Source: a bacterium (GTDB taxonomy: Bacteria; Myxococcota_A; Polyangia; Nannocystales; Nannocystaceae). From it: a stretch of DNA of 64,000 bases. Location of the stretch: assembly GCA_024742475.1 (NCBI GenBank), contig JANSYI010000008.1, forward strand, positions 62,001 to 126,000, written 5' to 3'. The notes under the pieces are model-generated. The model saw nothing but the letters and a program-made list of their open reading frames with translations, had not been told where the DNA came from and ran no database searches. The position numbers and the translations under genes are program-made. Every line of letters starts with the position of its first letter. Within the stretch, counting starts at the first letter, position 1. Below are positions 1-8,105 of this stretch, in pieces.

Positions 1-1
1 C

Positions 2-205
2 TCGGAGATGTGGTCATCCAAGGAGGCCAGCGACGACCCGATCCGCGTGACCATCGAGTCGCTCGAGGGCCGCACGCTCTCGGGCACCTTCGAAGGCACG
101 CTGGGCCCGGTGTCCCCCAACCAGAGCGACCCTCTGCAGATCGCAAAGGGCACGTTCTCCGTCGACATTCGGCTACGCAAGATCGACGGCGACGCCGCAC
201 AGTGA
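2..205 (+). CDS. C-terminal fragment of a hypothetical, probably exported protein
   Basis: Reading frame open from the left window edge to a TGA at 203-205, so only about the last 67 residues are visible. The segment holds alternating hydrophobic and polar strands with a 'SGTFEGTL' stretch and a later 'KGTFSVDI' stretch, a beta-sandwich-like pattern common in small exported proteins of this group. The stop lies one base before the GTG of the RdgB-like gene, so the two are probably co-transcribed. No function can be given; any signal peptide is outside the window. Confidence 0.55.
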   Translation, partial: SEMWSSKEASDDPIRVTIESLEGRTLSGTFEGTLGPVSPNQSDPLQIAKGTFSVDIRLRKIDGDAAQ

Positions 206-206
206 C

Positions 207-749
207 GTGATGCGGTTTCCGTCGAAGGTGGTCGTTGCGACCCACAATCCGGGCAAGCTGGCCGAGTGGAGGTCCCTGCTCACGGCGATGGGCGTCGAGG
301 CTCAAAGCGCCGCAGACCGCTCGCTCCCCGAGCCCGAAGAGACCGAGTCGACCTACCGCGGCAACGCGCGGCTGAAGGCGCGCGCCGCTGCGGACCTGAC
401 CGGGCTGCCAGCCATCGCTGACGACACCGGGTTCGAGGCCGCGGCCCTAGGCAACGCGCCAGGCGTGCTCACGGCGCCCTGGGCGGCCCAACACGGCGGC
501 TATCCCCGGGCTCTCCACGAGATGATCCGCCGGGCGGGCGCAGGGACGCAGGCGCGGCTGGTTTGCGCCGTTGCGCTCGCGACCGCCGAGGTCGTCGTGG
601 TTGATGAGGCGTTCGTGGCCGGCACGATTCGCGCGGCGCCCTCGGACGCGCCGGGGTTCGCTGCGATCCTGGACGCGGGTGCGCCACTGCTGAGGGGCGG
701 AGTCCTGGCGCATCGCCGCGCAGCGTTCGAGCAACTCACTTCCCGATGA
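207..749 (+). CDS. Degenerate RdgB/HAM1-family (non-canonical purine NTP pyrophosphatase-like) protein
   Basis: 180 aa, slightly short for HAM1/RdgB (about 195-205). Family members hydrolyse ITP, dITP and XTP to monophosphates to clean the nucleotide pool. Seen: the N-terminal '[11 protein letters not shown]' loop (normally T-x-N-x-x-K), 'GNARLKA' where the family has E-N-A-x-x-K-A, and '[14 protein letters not shown]' with the acidic DD pair. Missing: the G-F-G-Y-D-P-I-F base-binding segment is replaced by '[12 protein letters not shown]', the Lys before the S-H-R motif is absent and S-H-R reads A-H-R; about ten residues are deleted there. The fold is recognisable but activity is doubtful. 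The start is GTG 207 followed directly by ATG 210. The end overlaps folE by 14 bp convergently. Confidence 0.75.
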   Translation: MMRFPSKVVVATHNPGKLAEWRSLLTAMGVEAQSAADRSLPEPEETESTYRGNARLKARAAADLTGLPAIADDTGFEAAALGNAPGVLTAPWAAQHGGYPRALHEMIRRAGAGTQARLVCAVALATAEVVVVDEAFVAGTIRAAPSDAPGFAAILDAGAPLLRGGVLAHRRAAFEQLTSR

Positions 750-1365
750 GCGAGAAGAACTCGCGGCGGGTCTCGGCGTTCTCGCGAAACACCCCGAGCA
801 TGCGCGAGGTGATCATGTTGACGCCGGGCTTGTGAACACCCCGGGTGGTCATGCACTGGTGCGCTGCTTCGATGACCACGGCGACTCCGCGAGGCTCGAG
901 CACCGAGTCGATCGCGTTGGCGATCTGTGCGGTGAGCTTCTCCTGGATCTGAAACCGCTTGGCGTAGGTTTCGACGACGCGCGCCAGCTTGCTGATGCCC
1001 ACGACGCGGTTGGCGGGCAGGTAAGCGACGTGGCACACCCCGATGATCGGCACCATGTGGTGCTCGCAGTGGCTCTCGAGGCGAATGTCCTTGAGGACGA
1101 CGAGCTCGTCGTAGCCGGCGGTCTCTTCGAACGTGCGGCTGAGGATCTCGACCGGATCGTCGTTGTACCCCGCGAAGAACTCCTCGTAGGCTCGCGCCAC
1201 CCTGTCGGGCGTGCCCAGCAGGCCCTCGCGGTCGGGGTCATCACCGGCCCAGCGCAGCAGCGTACGCACCGCGTCCTCGGCCTCTTCGCGGCTCGGGCGG
1301 TGTTTCTCGGCGTTCTGCCGTTCTTCCTCCGCGGCGGCGACGAGCGCGAGTGCTTTGTCGTTCAT
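736..1365 (-). CDS. folE: GTP cyclohydrolase I
   Basis: 209 aa, normal length. Converts GTP to 7,8-dihydroneopterin triphosphate, the first step of folate/pterin synthesis. The zinc ligands are visible as Cys100 and His103 in '[10 protein letters not shown]' and Cys171 in 'HQCMTTRG', and the family segments 'TPDRVARAY' and '[15 protein letters not shown]' are intact. The ATG at 1365 is chosen because the protein then opens at a normal family N-terminus; the frame continues upstream without family similarity. The gene is monocistronic and convergent with the RdgB-like gene. Because this enzyme is intact, any queuosine or folate pathway use of its product is plausible; queG lies 2 kb away. Confidence 0.96.
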   Translation of the reverse strand: MNDKALALVAAAEEERQNAEKHRPSREEAEDAVRTLLRWAGDDPDREGLLGTPDRVARAYEEFFAGYNDDPVEILSRTFEETAGYDELVVLKDIRLESHCEHHMVPIIGVCHVAYLPANRVVGISKLARVVETYAKRFQIQEKLTAQIANAIDSVLEPRGVAVVIEAAHQCMTTRGVHKPGVNMITSRMLGVFRENAETRREFFSLIGK

Positions 1366-1487
1366 GGCACGGTTATAGCCGGTGCGCGCAATCCCGCAAC
1401 GATCGGCCACTGCGACGCTGTTCTCCACGATTTCACGGGTGTCGACGGTTTCTCCAGACTCCGCGTAACACCAGCTACCATGGCAAC

Positions 1488-2147
1488 GTGAGCACGTCGC
1501 CGAGCTCCCAGCACAGCCTCGAGCTGTCGCCCACGGCCACCGTTGGCCTGCTCGTCCTCTTCGCAGGGTCTGGCGGGCTCGGCTACCTCTGGGCGGGGAT
1601 CGGGGGCGCATTCTTTGCTGGCCTCGGCATCACCACCATCGCCGCCGTAGGGGGGTTCATGCGAAAGCTCAACGCGCAGGACCGCACTCGCATCATCGAG
1701 TCCGCCCCCAACCTCACCGGTCTCCCGCCTGCGCAGGCGCTTTCCGTCATGGGCGCCATGACCGGAACCGACGGAGCCCTGAGCTTCAAGAGCGAGCTGC
1801 TGACCACGCTCGAAACCATCGACGAGACCCTCGAAGACGACCCCGACGGCGCTTTGCAAGCGTTGAGCCCCCTGCTCGCCTCGCACCCGCGAAGCCCCGC
1901 CGTCCACCTGCGACGCGCCCGAGCCCAGCGGGCCCGCGGCGACGCCGAGGCCGACACCGTCGCCACCGCCCTGCAGACGGCCCTCGACGGCGGCATGAAC
2001 CCCCTGGCCGCGACCACGTTCGTCGAGTTCGAGTCGGTCCGCGAAGACCTGCCTCTCGAAGACAGGCACCTTCGAATCCTCGCCAAGGCCCTCGCCCAGC
2101 GCGGCCACACCGACCACGCCGCCTGGTGCGAGTCACGACTGCGCTGA
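1488..2147 (+). CDS. Membrane-anchored protein with TPR-like C-terminus
   Basis: 219 aa from GTG 1488. Two hydrophobic segments near residues 15-33 and 36-55 form a hairpin anchor with many glycines. A soluble region follows, with a '[31 protein letters not shown]' character split over two helices (about residues 120-155), resembling one or two tetratricopeptide helix pairs. No enzymatic motif is seen. The gene is divergent from folE with 122 bp between starts, which must hold both promoters. The frame extends upstream to 1350 inside folE, but that part looks like antisense translation. Function unknown; a protein-interaction role at the inner membrane is an inference. Confidence 0.65.
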   Translation: MSTSPSSQHSLELSPTATVGLLVLFAGSGGLGYLWAGIGGAFFAGLGITTIAAVGGFMRKLNAQDRTRIIESAPNLTGLPPAQALSVMGAMTGTDGALSFKSELLTTLETIDETLEDDPDGALQALSPLLASHPRSPAVHLRRARAQRARGDAEADTVATALQTALDGGMNPLAATTFVEFESVREDLPLEDRHLRILAKALAQRGHTDHAAWCESRLR

Positions 2148-2169
2148 GCGGACGACTTGCCCGCGGCCC

Positions 2170-3240
2170 CTAAGCTTCTGGAGTTGGCGCGGGCGCGGGC
2201 GCGGCCTCGGGAGCAGGCGGAGCGGGCGGAGCGGGCGGAGCTGCCGGGGCGGGCTCGGGTGCGGCGACGGGGGCCGGAGGTGCCACAGGTACGGCGGGCG
2301 GCTCAGGGGTGGCCTTCAGCGCGGCGGGGACGGGCGGCGGGTCGGCGGGTGCCGGCGCAGGGGTGGGCTCGACGCGCTCCACCCGGCGGATGGTGGTCTT
2401 CACCTTGCGCCCGCGGCGACGGTCGCCCAACGAGGGGAGCGCCAGCGTGACGCCCGTGACAATCGAGAAGCCTTCGTTGGAGAAGTCGGGCACGCCGCCG
2501 AGCTTGCGACGAGCGCTCCACAGCTGCTGCACCTCGGCGCTGAGCGAGATGTGGTTGGTGATCCGCGCCTCGATGCCCGCGTGCAGCTCGAACCCGATCC
2601 GGGCGGACGCGTCGGTGATGCCGCCGGCGCCGTGGCGGTCGTACTGGATCCGCAGCACGTCGAAGCCAGCGCCCATGCCCGCGTAGGGTCGAATGGGAAA
2701 CTTGTCGGTAATGTAGACGTTGCCGCCGAAGAACAAGGGCACGGTCATGTAGCTCAGGCTCCGCGTCTCGCCCTCGGCGAAACCGTCGGCGCCCCGTGGG
2801 TTGAAGCTGATGCGTCCGCCCGTGTAGCCCGTACGGAAGTAGCCGACGGCCCACGGATAATCTCGCCGCCCGTCGGCCTCGAAGAGGACTAGGCGCGTGT
2901 CGAATCCCCTCACGTTGCCGCAGCCCCGGGCACGGCTGGGGTCGAGGCACGCTTGCGCCTGATTGGAGGTCATCCGCCAGCTCGAGTCCTGTGGGCCGAC
3001 CCGCCGAAACGGCGAGACCGTGGTGCCGATGAAGAGGCCGCCCCAGGTCTGGTCGCCGCCCGAGCTGACCTCCGTCGTCTCGACGACCTCGACGACCTCA
3101 CCATCGCCGTCGCGGACCTCCTTGGTCTCGTGCACCTCGACGTGGACCCCGTCGGTGGCGCGCGCGTCCCAGCTCCAGCCGAGCGCGGCAGCGGCGACGA
3201 AACCGGGGAGAACGAGGGAGAGGGGAGCGAATCGAGCCAT
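2170..3240 (-). CDS. Outer-membrane beta-barrel protein with Pro/Ala-rich tail
   Basis: 356 aa. The signal peptide spans about residues 1-28 (cleavage near 'WDARA'). An acidic linker follows with repeated Glu/Val, then about 200 residues of alternating strands rich in Tyr, Phe and Gly ('AVGYFRTGYTGGRISF', 'IRPYAGMGAGFDVLRI') typical of an 8-12 strand barrel. The last 75 residues are a low-complexity Pro-Ala repeat. It probably sits in the outer membrane with the tail in the periplasm or outside. The gap upstream (3241-3310) holds an AT-rich patch around 3284-3297 that could be part of the promoter. Transport or structural role unknown. Confidence 0.7.
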   Translation of the reverse strand: MARFAPLSLVLPGFVAAAALGWSWDARATDGVHVEVHETKEVRDGDGEVVEVVETTEVSSGGDQTWGGLFIGTTVSPFRRVGPQDSSWRMTSNQAQACLDPSRARGCGNVRGFDTRLVLFEADGRRDYPWAVGYFRTGYTGGRISFNPRGADGFAEGETRSLSYMTVPLFFGGNVYITDKFPIRPYAGMGAGFDVLRIQYDRHGAGGITDASARIGFELHAGIEARITNHISLSAEVQQLWSARRKLGGVPDFSNEGFSIVTGVTLALPSLGDRRRGRKVKTTIRRVERVEPTPAPAPADPPPVPAALKATPEPPAVPVAPPAPVAAPEPAPAAPPAPPAPPAPEAAPAPAPTPEA

Positions 3241-3310
3241 CGAGGTCCCTTACCCACGCCCACCCAGGTTGGGTTGGCCGCGCATAGTTTTTTATTCGCA
3301 GGTCGGCGCT

Positions 3311-4369
3311 TTAGCCGCGGCGAGACCGAGCTCGGGTCGCGGCCGCGCGGATCTGCGGGTCGTCGTCCGCGTCTGCGCGCGACAGGGCGGCTTCTTCGTC
3401 CTCGGAGATCGGGCCCTCGCGGTTGCCGATCGCGATGAGGGCGTTGCGTCGCAGCGAGCGACGGGGGATCCGTCGCAGCGCCGTGTCGCGGACGAACGCG
3501 CGATGACGGCTGCTGCCCAGCTGGGCGAGCACCACCGGGTCGGCCGAGCGCGGCCCACCGGACACGTCGGGCAGCCACACCCCCTCGGGCACCCGCGCTT
3601 CCCTCGAAGACGAGGCGTTGTACGGGCACACCTCTTGGCAGACGTCGCAGCCGGCCATCCAGCCTCCCATGCGATCGGCCAGGTCGTCGGCGATCGGGCC
3701 GCGATGTTCGATGGTCAGGTACGAGATGCATCTCCGCGCATCGAGCACGCCAGGTGCCTCGAATGCCTGCGTCGGGCAAGCGTCGAGGCAGCGCGTGCAC
3801 GCACCACACGCGTCCCATCGAGCCTTGCGGAGCTCGTCGACCGCATCGTCGCCGCACCACTGCGCGTCGGTGAGGATGGATCCCAGCAGCACGTACGAGC
3901 CCAGACCCGGCGCGATGACGCAGCCGTGTTTGCCCACGAACCCCAGCCCGGCCAGCGCCGCGGCCGTGCGCTCGAGCAGCGGCTTGGTGTCGACGCAGAT
4001 CAGCGCCTTCGCGTCGGGGAGCAGCTCGTGCAGGGCGGCGACGAGCCCTTCGAGCCGGCCGTGCATGACGGTGTGGTAGTCGGCTGAGCGGGCATACCGA
4101 GCCACGCCACCGGGCTCGCCGCGGTAGGGCACGGCCGCCACCAGCACGGTTTGCGCCCCCTCGAGCATCGAGGACGGGTCCTTGCGGACATCGGCCGTCC
4201 GGCGCAGGAAGCCCATCTCGCCATCCCAGCCCCGCTCCAAGAACCGGTCCAGCGCGGCCCGCGAGGGGTCGAACCCGGGGTGACTCAACCGCACCGCGCC
4301 CAAGCGCAACAGCCCGAGCTCTTCCGCCCGGGCGGCGAGATGCTCGAGCCCGGCCGCGTCGAGTTTCAT
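3311..4369 (-). CDS. queG: Epoxyqueuosine reductase
   Basis: 352 aa. Cobalamin- and [4Fe-4S]-dependent enzyme that reduces epoxyqueuosine to queuosine in tRNA. Seen: Asp127 in 'CVDTKPLLER' (the family's catalytic Asp region), 'AGLGFVGKHG', a ferredoxin-type CxxCxxCxxxCP at Cys188/191/194/198 and a second CxxCxxxCP at Cys241/244/248. The C-terminus is HEAT-like and somewhat shorter than in Bacillus QueG. The ATG at 4369 overlaps the stop of the Nudix gene (ATGA, 4366-4369), so translation is coupled. The frame runs on to 4588 in the Nudix gene, which is not used. Confidence 0.95.
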   Translation of the reverse strand: MKLDAAGLEHLAARAEELGLLRLGAVRLSHPGFDPSRAALDRFLERGWDGEMGFLRRTADVRKDPSSMLEGAQTVLVAAVPYRGEPGGVARYARSADYHTVMHGRLEGLVAALHELLPDAKALICVDTKPLLERTAAALAGLGFVGKHGCVIAPGLGSYVLLGSILTDAQWCGDDAVDELRKARWDACGACTRCLDACPTQAFEAPGVLDARRCISYLTIEHRGPIADDLADRMGGWMAGCDVCQEVCPYNASSSREARVPEGVWLPDVSGGPRSADPVVLAQLGSSRHRAFVRDTALRRIPRRSLRRNALIAIGNREGPISEDEEAALSRADADDDPQIRAAATRARSRRG

Positions 4370-4950
4370 TTGCGAATGCGCTCCAGCAGGTCGTGCATGA
4401 TGCGAGCCGTGGCGCCCCACACGGGGGGATCGTGGACGGCGAAGCTGTGCATCTCGTACTCGAACCCTTGCCACACGCCTCGGCCCTCGCTGGTGTAGTT
4501 GGCGGCGAGGTGGGACAGAGGCGGCGTGAGCACTGCGGCCACCTCTGCCTCGCTGGTGTTCCGCGGCACCCAGCCCTCCGGCGCCCACGCGACGAACGGC
4601 CAGATGACGAACCCAGTGGGCGTGGGCACCGGCGCGAGCCGCCCGAGCACCTCCGTCCCCTCTGGAACCAGCCCGACCTCTTCGCTGGCCTCGCGGAGCG
4701 CCGTGCCGATCAAGCCAGCGTCCCCCTCGTCCGGCTTGCCGCCGGGCAGCGCCACCTGCCCCGCGTGGTTCCGCATTCGCCCCGCCCTCTCGATGAGCAC
4801 GACATCGGGGTCGTCCTCACGGTCGCCGTCACCGGGAAGCAGCAGCGCCACCACGGCCGCATCTTGCAGCGCCGACCCAGCCGAAAACCGCGGCCGCGGG
4901 CTCCCGACCACATCGAGCCGAGACGCAAATCGCTCCGGAATACGCACCAC
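4366..4950 (-). CDS. NUDIX hydrolase, CoA-pyrophosphatase (NudL-like) type
   Basis: 194 aa from GTG 4950 (a second GTG is at 4947). The Nudix box is intact ('ALREASEEVGLV' with the upstream 'LPGGKPDEGD'), and the residues before it ('NHAGQVALPGGK') match the UPF0035/NudL group that cleaves CoA to phosphopantetheine and 3',5'-ADP. It hydrolyses a nucleoside-diphosphate-linked substrate in the cytoplasm; CoA specificity is inferred from the box context. It is the first gene of a two-gene unit with queG. The frame is open further upstream to 5082, but this lies in the repeat cluster and is compositionally different, so the GTG start is preferred. Confidence 0.85.
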   Translation of the reverse strand: MVRIPERFASRLDVVGSPRPRFSAGSALQDAAVVALLLPGDGDREDDPDVVLIERAGRMRNHAGQVALPGGKPDEGDAGLIGTALREASEEVGLVPEGTEVLGRLAPVPTPTGFVIWPFVAWAPEGWVPRNTSEAEVAAVLTPPLSHLAANYTSEGRGVWQGFEYEMHSFAVHDPPVWGATARIMHDLLERIRK

Positions 4951-5316
4951 CGACCTAACCTCTACATCGCACTCCCCAACCCCGCCACCCGCGACCACCC
5001 CCGCGCTTGCTGGGATAGAAAAGGGCGACGTCGCCCAACCACCGCCACCCGGAAGCAAACGAGCGAGCGGAGCTCCGCTCAACCACCGAAGCGGGGAGGC
5101 GAAGGAGCGGACCCGTCGGGTCCGCGAGCGAGGGCGCTCCGCGCCCGAACTTGGAGGGCGAGCGAAGGGCGGCTCCGCCCCACCACCGCCCCCCGGAGAC
5201 GCCGGAGCGAGCCAACGGCGAGCGAGCGAGGGCGCTCCGCGCCCGAACTTGGAGGGCGAGCGAAGGGCGGCTTCGCCGGCCGCAGCGAGGGAACCGAGAG
5301 GTTCCCCTAGGAGGCC
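4951..5316. repeat. Intergenic cluster of hairpins with a 51-bp direct repeat
   Basis: A 366-bp gene-free stretch between the 3' end of the Fe-S carrier gene and the Nudix gene. A 51-nt sequence is repeated exactly at 5124-5174 and 5222-5272. Perfect inverted repeats follow one another: 5065-5080 (16-bp palindrome), 5107-5125, 5132-5146, 5167-5180 and 5289-5306, and the 51-nt copies each carry one. The motif vocabulary ('gagcgagcgag', 'ggcgctccgcgcc') suggests a REP-like or mosaic repeat. It may terminate transcription from the Fe-S carrier gene or be a mobile short repeat. No coding sequence is credible here. Confidence 0.8.
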
Positions 5317-5709
5317 CTAAACCGAGAACGAGCTGCCGCAGCCGCAGGAGCCCGTGCTCATCGGGTTGTTGAACTTGAACCCAGCGCCCTGCAGACCCTC
5401 GACGTAGTCGATGTTGGTCCCCATCAGGTACATGTAGCTCATCTGGTCGGCGATGAGCTTCACGCCCGCGCTCTCGAATTCCATGTCGTCGGCGGCCTGC
5501 TCGTCGAAGTAGAGGTCGTACTGGAAGCCGGCGCAGCCTCCACCGAGCACTTTCACGCGCAGGGCGTAGTGCGCCTCGATGGCCTCGGCTTCACGGATCT
5601 CGTTGACCTTGGAGGCCGCGACCTCGGTCATGGTCAGTGCCGCCGACATCTCGGGCGTGGCTTCGGCTGCGGCGTCTTGGGCGGGGGCGGGTGCGGTCTC
5701 GGTGCTCAT
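5317..5709 (-). CDS. A-type iron-sulfur cluster carrier (IscA/ErpA/SufA family)
   Basis: 130 aa from ATG 5709. Delivers [2Fe-2S] or [4Fe-4S] clusters to apoproteins. The three ligand cysteines are visible: Cys59 in 'GGGCAGF' and Cys122/Cys124 in 'GSCGCGSSF'. Residues 1-25 are an Ala/Thr/Pro-rich N-terminal extension not typical of E. coli ErpA or IscA. The gene stands alone with no isc or suf partner nearby. Which paralogue it is (ErpA or IscA) cannot be decided by eye. The hairpin cluster downstream is a plausible terminator. Confidence 0.92.
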   Translation of the reverse strand: MSTETAPAPAQDAAAEATPEMSAALTMTEVAASKVNEIREAEAIEAHYALRVKVLGGGCAGFQYDLYFDEQAADDMEFESAGVKLIADQMSYMYLMGTNIDYVEGLQGAGFKFNNPMSTGSCGCGSSFSV

Positions 5710-5928
5710 GGCGGACTCGGACGAAGCGATGGACGGACGATAGCCCGAACCTGACGTTGCGTCACCCTTGGGGGCGACCGGGTGAAACATGCGACCTCAC
5801 GGCCGGCTCGTCAACGGCAGCGAATCCGCTTGCGCGTTTGACAGCCTGCGCGCGCATTTTCTACCGTCCAGCGGTGTCGTGGACGGGTCCTGAACGGAGG
5901 CCTCTGCGCGCACGGGAGACGTGTCCAG

Positions 5929-7434
5929 ATGAAACGAACCGCCCTTTCCATTGGGATCTCGCTCACGGTCGCCCTCGGCGCCACGGCCTGCGACGGCCGC
6001 GACGCCGCGATGAAGCGACAGGTCGACTCGGTCGAAGGGGACAAGAAGGAGCGCGAGCCGCTGCCCGAGCAGGCTCCCTCGGACCCGCTGCGCGAGAAGC
6101 TCGAGCCCGTCCTGAGCAAGGTCTACCCGCTCAACCGCGTGCCGCGGGTCCTTCAATCGGACACCGCGCCCGAAGACGGATCCAACTACGCGCTCGAAGC
6201 GGGCGTGGCTGCGGTGGTCAACGTCGCCCCCGGCTTGAGCCCCAAGGACAAGATCCAAGCGATCGTGCGCGGCGTCGCCGAGGCCGACGCGTGGGCCTTC
6301 CGCAAGAACGCCCGGCGCGACTACGCCGACCTCGTGCATCGCGTCTACCGCGGGTACGGCAAAGACCAGCGCGACCAGATCACCAAGCTCTACGCCGAGC
6401 TGCGGCTGCTGCAGTTCTTCAACAGCGAAGAGGCCGAGGCGGCGGTCGCGGCCCTGCCCGCCGACCTTCAGGGCCCGGTGCGCGAGATGCAGACCTACTA
6501 CACCAGCAACAAGGAGAAGGTGTGGGAAGACTGGATGAACGTGAAGATGTACGCGCGACGCGTCGTCGCTGACGACGAGCCGTTCCGCAGCGTCCTGCGC
6601 GGCATCAAGAAGGAGCTCGGCAAGGAAGAGCCGCCGCCGCGCAGCTGGGCCGACTCGATGGACCCGGCCTTCGCCGCGTGGGCCAAACAGATCGAGGGCA
6701 ACGAAGAGCTGCTCACCAAGATCACCAACATGAAGGAGCTCCGCGAGCGGCAGGAGTACCTCATGGACACCCACGCCCTCTTCTTGGTGGAGGGCTCGGA
6801 CCGTATCCCGCCCGAGGCCAAGAAGATCAAGATCGACAAGTCGCTCGGCTTCGGCGTGCTGCGCGAGGACCTCGGCGGCGGGCACAACGAGCTCACCTTC
6901 GTGTTCTCGAAGAAGCTCAGCGGTGCCAAGCTCAAGAAGGCGTTCCTTCAGGCGATCATCTACGGACACCTCCTGCACGACTTCGGCATGCTCGCGACCG
7001 CGGGCTCCGACTGGGCCAAGCGCGACGCCGACAACGTCATCGACAGCCGAACCGCGATCGTGCCCGACGAGTATGACCCGCTGTACGCCAAGTGTGGCTC
7101 GGGTGCCGCCGTCGACACGCTCATCAAGCACTACACGGGCACCTACCCGATCCTCGATGGCATGAGCGGGGCCAAGGACGAGGAGGCCATCCTCAACAGC
7201 GCTCACAAGTGCGTCATCGCGGGCGCCGCGGGCAAGATTCACCTTCCGGCCAAGGGTGACGAAAAAGACGTCGAAGGGCCGGCCCCCGGGAGCCGACTTG
7301 CGTTCTTCCAGATGCTCGCCCGATTCGAGAAGGTCGACGTCGACCTCGACGCCATGTCCGGCGACAAAGAGACCGCCGAAGACAAAGAGATCGCCGAGCA
7401 GGAAGCGCTGCTCAAGTCGCTGAGCAACAAGTAG
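5929..7434 (+). CDS. Large lipoprotein of unknown function
   Basis: 501 aa. The N-terminus is a lipoprotein signal (positively charged, hydrophobic, then Cys at about residue 21, 'GATAC'). The rest is highly charged and helical, with long Lys/Glu/Asp stretches and a short Gly-rich 'DLGGGHNELTF' segment around 320; Cys residues are few. No enzymatic motif was recognised. It is followed 40 bp later by another lipoprotein gene on the same strand. Because its charge pattern resembles helical surface proteins, an envelope structural role is possible but only inferred. Confidence 0.7.
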   Translation: MKRTALSIGISLTVALGATACDGRDAAMKRQVDSVEGDKKEREPLPEQAPSDPLREKLEPVLSKVYPLNRVPRVLQSDTAPEDGSNYALEAGVAAVVNVAPGLSPKDKIQAIVRGVAEADAWAFRKNARRDYADLVHRVYRGYGKDQRDQITKLYAELRLLQFFNSEEAEAAVAALPADLQGPVREMQTYYTSNKEKVWEDWMNVKMYARRVVADDEPFRSVLRGIKKELGKEEPPPRSWADSMDPAFAAWAKQIEGNEELLTKITNMKELRERQEYLMDTHALFLVEGSDRIPPEAKKIKIDKSLGFGVLREDLGGGHNELTFVFSKKLSGAKLKKAFLQAIIYGHLLHDFGMLATAGSDWAKRDADNVIDSRTAIVPDEYDPLYAKCGSGAAVDTLIKHYTGTYPILDGMSGAKDEEAILNSAHKCVIAGAAGKIHLPAKGDEKDVEGPAPGSRLAFFQMLARFEKVDVDLDAMSGDKETAEDKEIAEQEALLKSLSNK

Positions 7435-7474
7435 CGTTCGGGCCTCGGCCCCGCACCCGTGGTATGCCGACAGC

Positions 7475-8101
7475 GTGCCCCTCGATGAACGCAAACTCGC
7501 GGGTGTGCTCGTTGCGGGGATGGCGTTGGGCGCCACGGGGTGCGTCGAGCGACTGATCACGGGTCAGCCAGCCGGCACCGAGGGCGGCTCGGAGAGCAGC
7601 ACCGGAGCCAACACTTCGAGCTCGACGACCGTCGCGGCGGAGAGCTCCAGCGGCACGCCGATCTTCGACACCGAAGACGAACCCATGTGCACCCGGCCCG
7701 AGGATTGTCCCGAGGGCGCGACGTGCTTCGAGGGCATCTGCGTCGGAGCCGGAGAGCTGCGCATCTCGCTGTCGTGGCGCTACGTCAGCGACCTCGATCT
7801 GCACGTGCGTACGCCCGAGGGCGTCCACATCTCGTACGAGAACCCCAACGCGGGCGGAGGGCTGCTCGACGTGGACGACTGCATCGGCGGCTCATGCCTC
7901 GACAACACCGGCACCCACGTCGAGAACATCTTCTTCGAGACGCAGCCGCCCTTGGGCGAGTACGAGGTCTGGGTCAACAACTTCGACGGCGTGCGCGGCG
8001 GGCCGTTCGACATCGAAGTCAGCGGCGCCGCCACGGCCGCGTTCGCGGGCAACCTGCCGGACTCTCCGGTGGAGAGTCAGCGCTTCAGGTTCGAGATCTG
8101 A
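7475..8101 (+). CDS. Lipoprotein with a DUF2135/YfaP-like domain
   Basis: 208 aa from GTG 7475. Lipobox 'GATGC' at about residues 19-23, a Ser/Thr/Gly-rich linker (about 30-62), a Cys-containing segment ('MCTRPEDCPEGATCFEGIC') and then a beta domain with 'SDLDLHVRTPEGVHISYENP', 'VENIFFE' and 'GEYEVWVNNFDG'. This resembles the YfaP/DUF2135 family, in which an all-beta domain is found in exported proteins. It is anchored in the envelope and likely displays this domain outside the cytoplasm. It ends four bases before the convergent propeller gene. Binding partner unknown. Confidence 0.7.
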   Translation: MPLDERKLAGVLVAGMALGATGCVERLITGQPAGTEGGSESSTGANTSSSTTVAAESSSGTPIFDTEDEPMCTRPEDCPEGATCFEGICVGAGELRISLSWRYVSDLDLHVRTPEGVHISYENPNAGGGLLDVDDCIGGSCLDNTGTHVENIFFETQPPLGEYEVWVNNFDGVRGGPFDIEVSGAATAAFAGNLPDSPVESQRFRFEI

Positions 8102-8105
8102 GGGG

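Noticed and set aside
5797..7560. 587-aa minus-strand ORF over the 5929 lipoprotein gene
   Set aside because: GC-rich codon bias creates long antisense frames; it lacks a signal or domain and the plus-strand gene has a lipobox and charged, protein-like composition.
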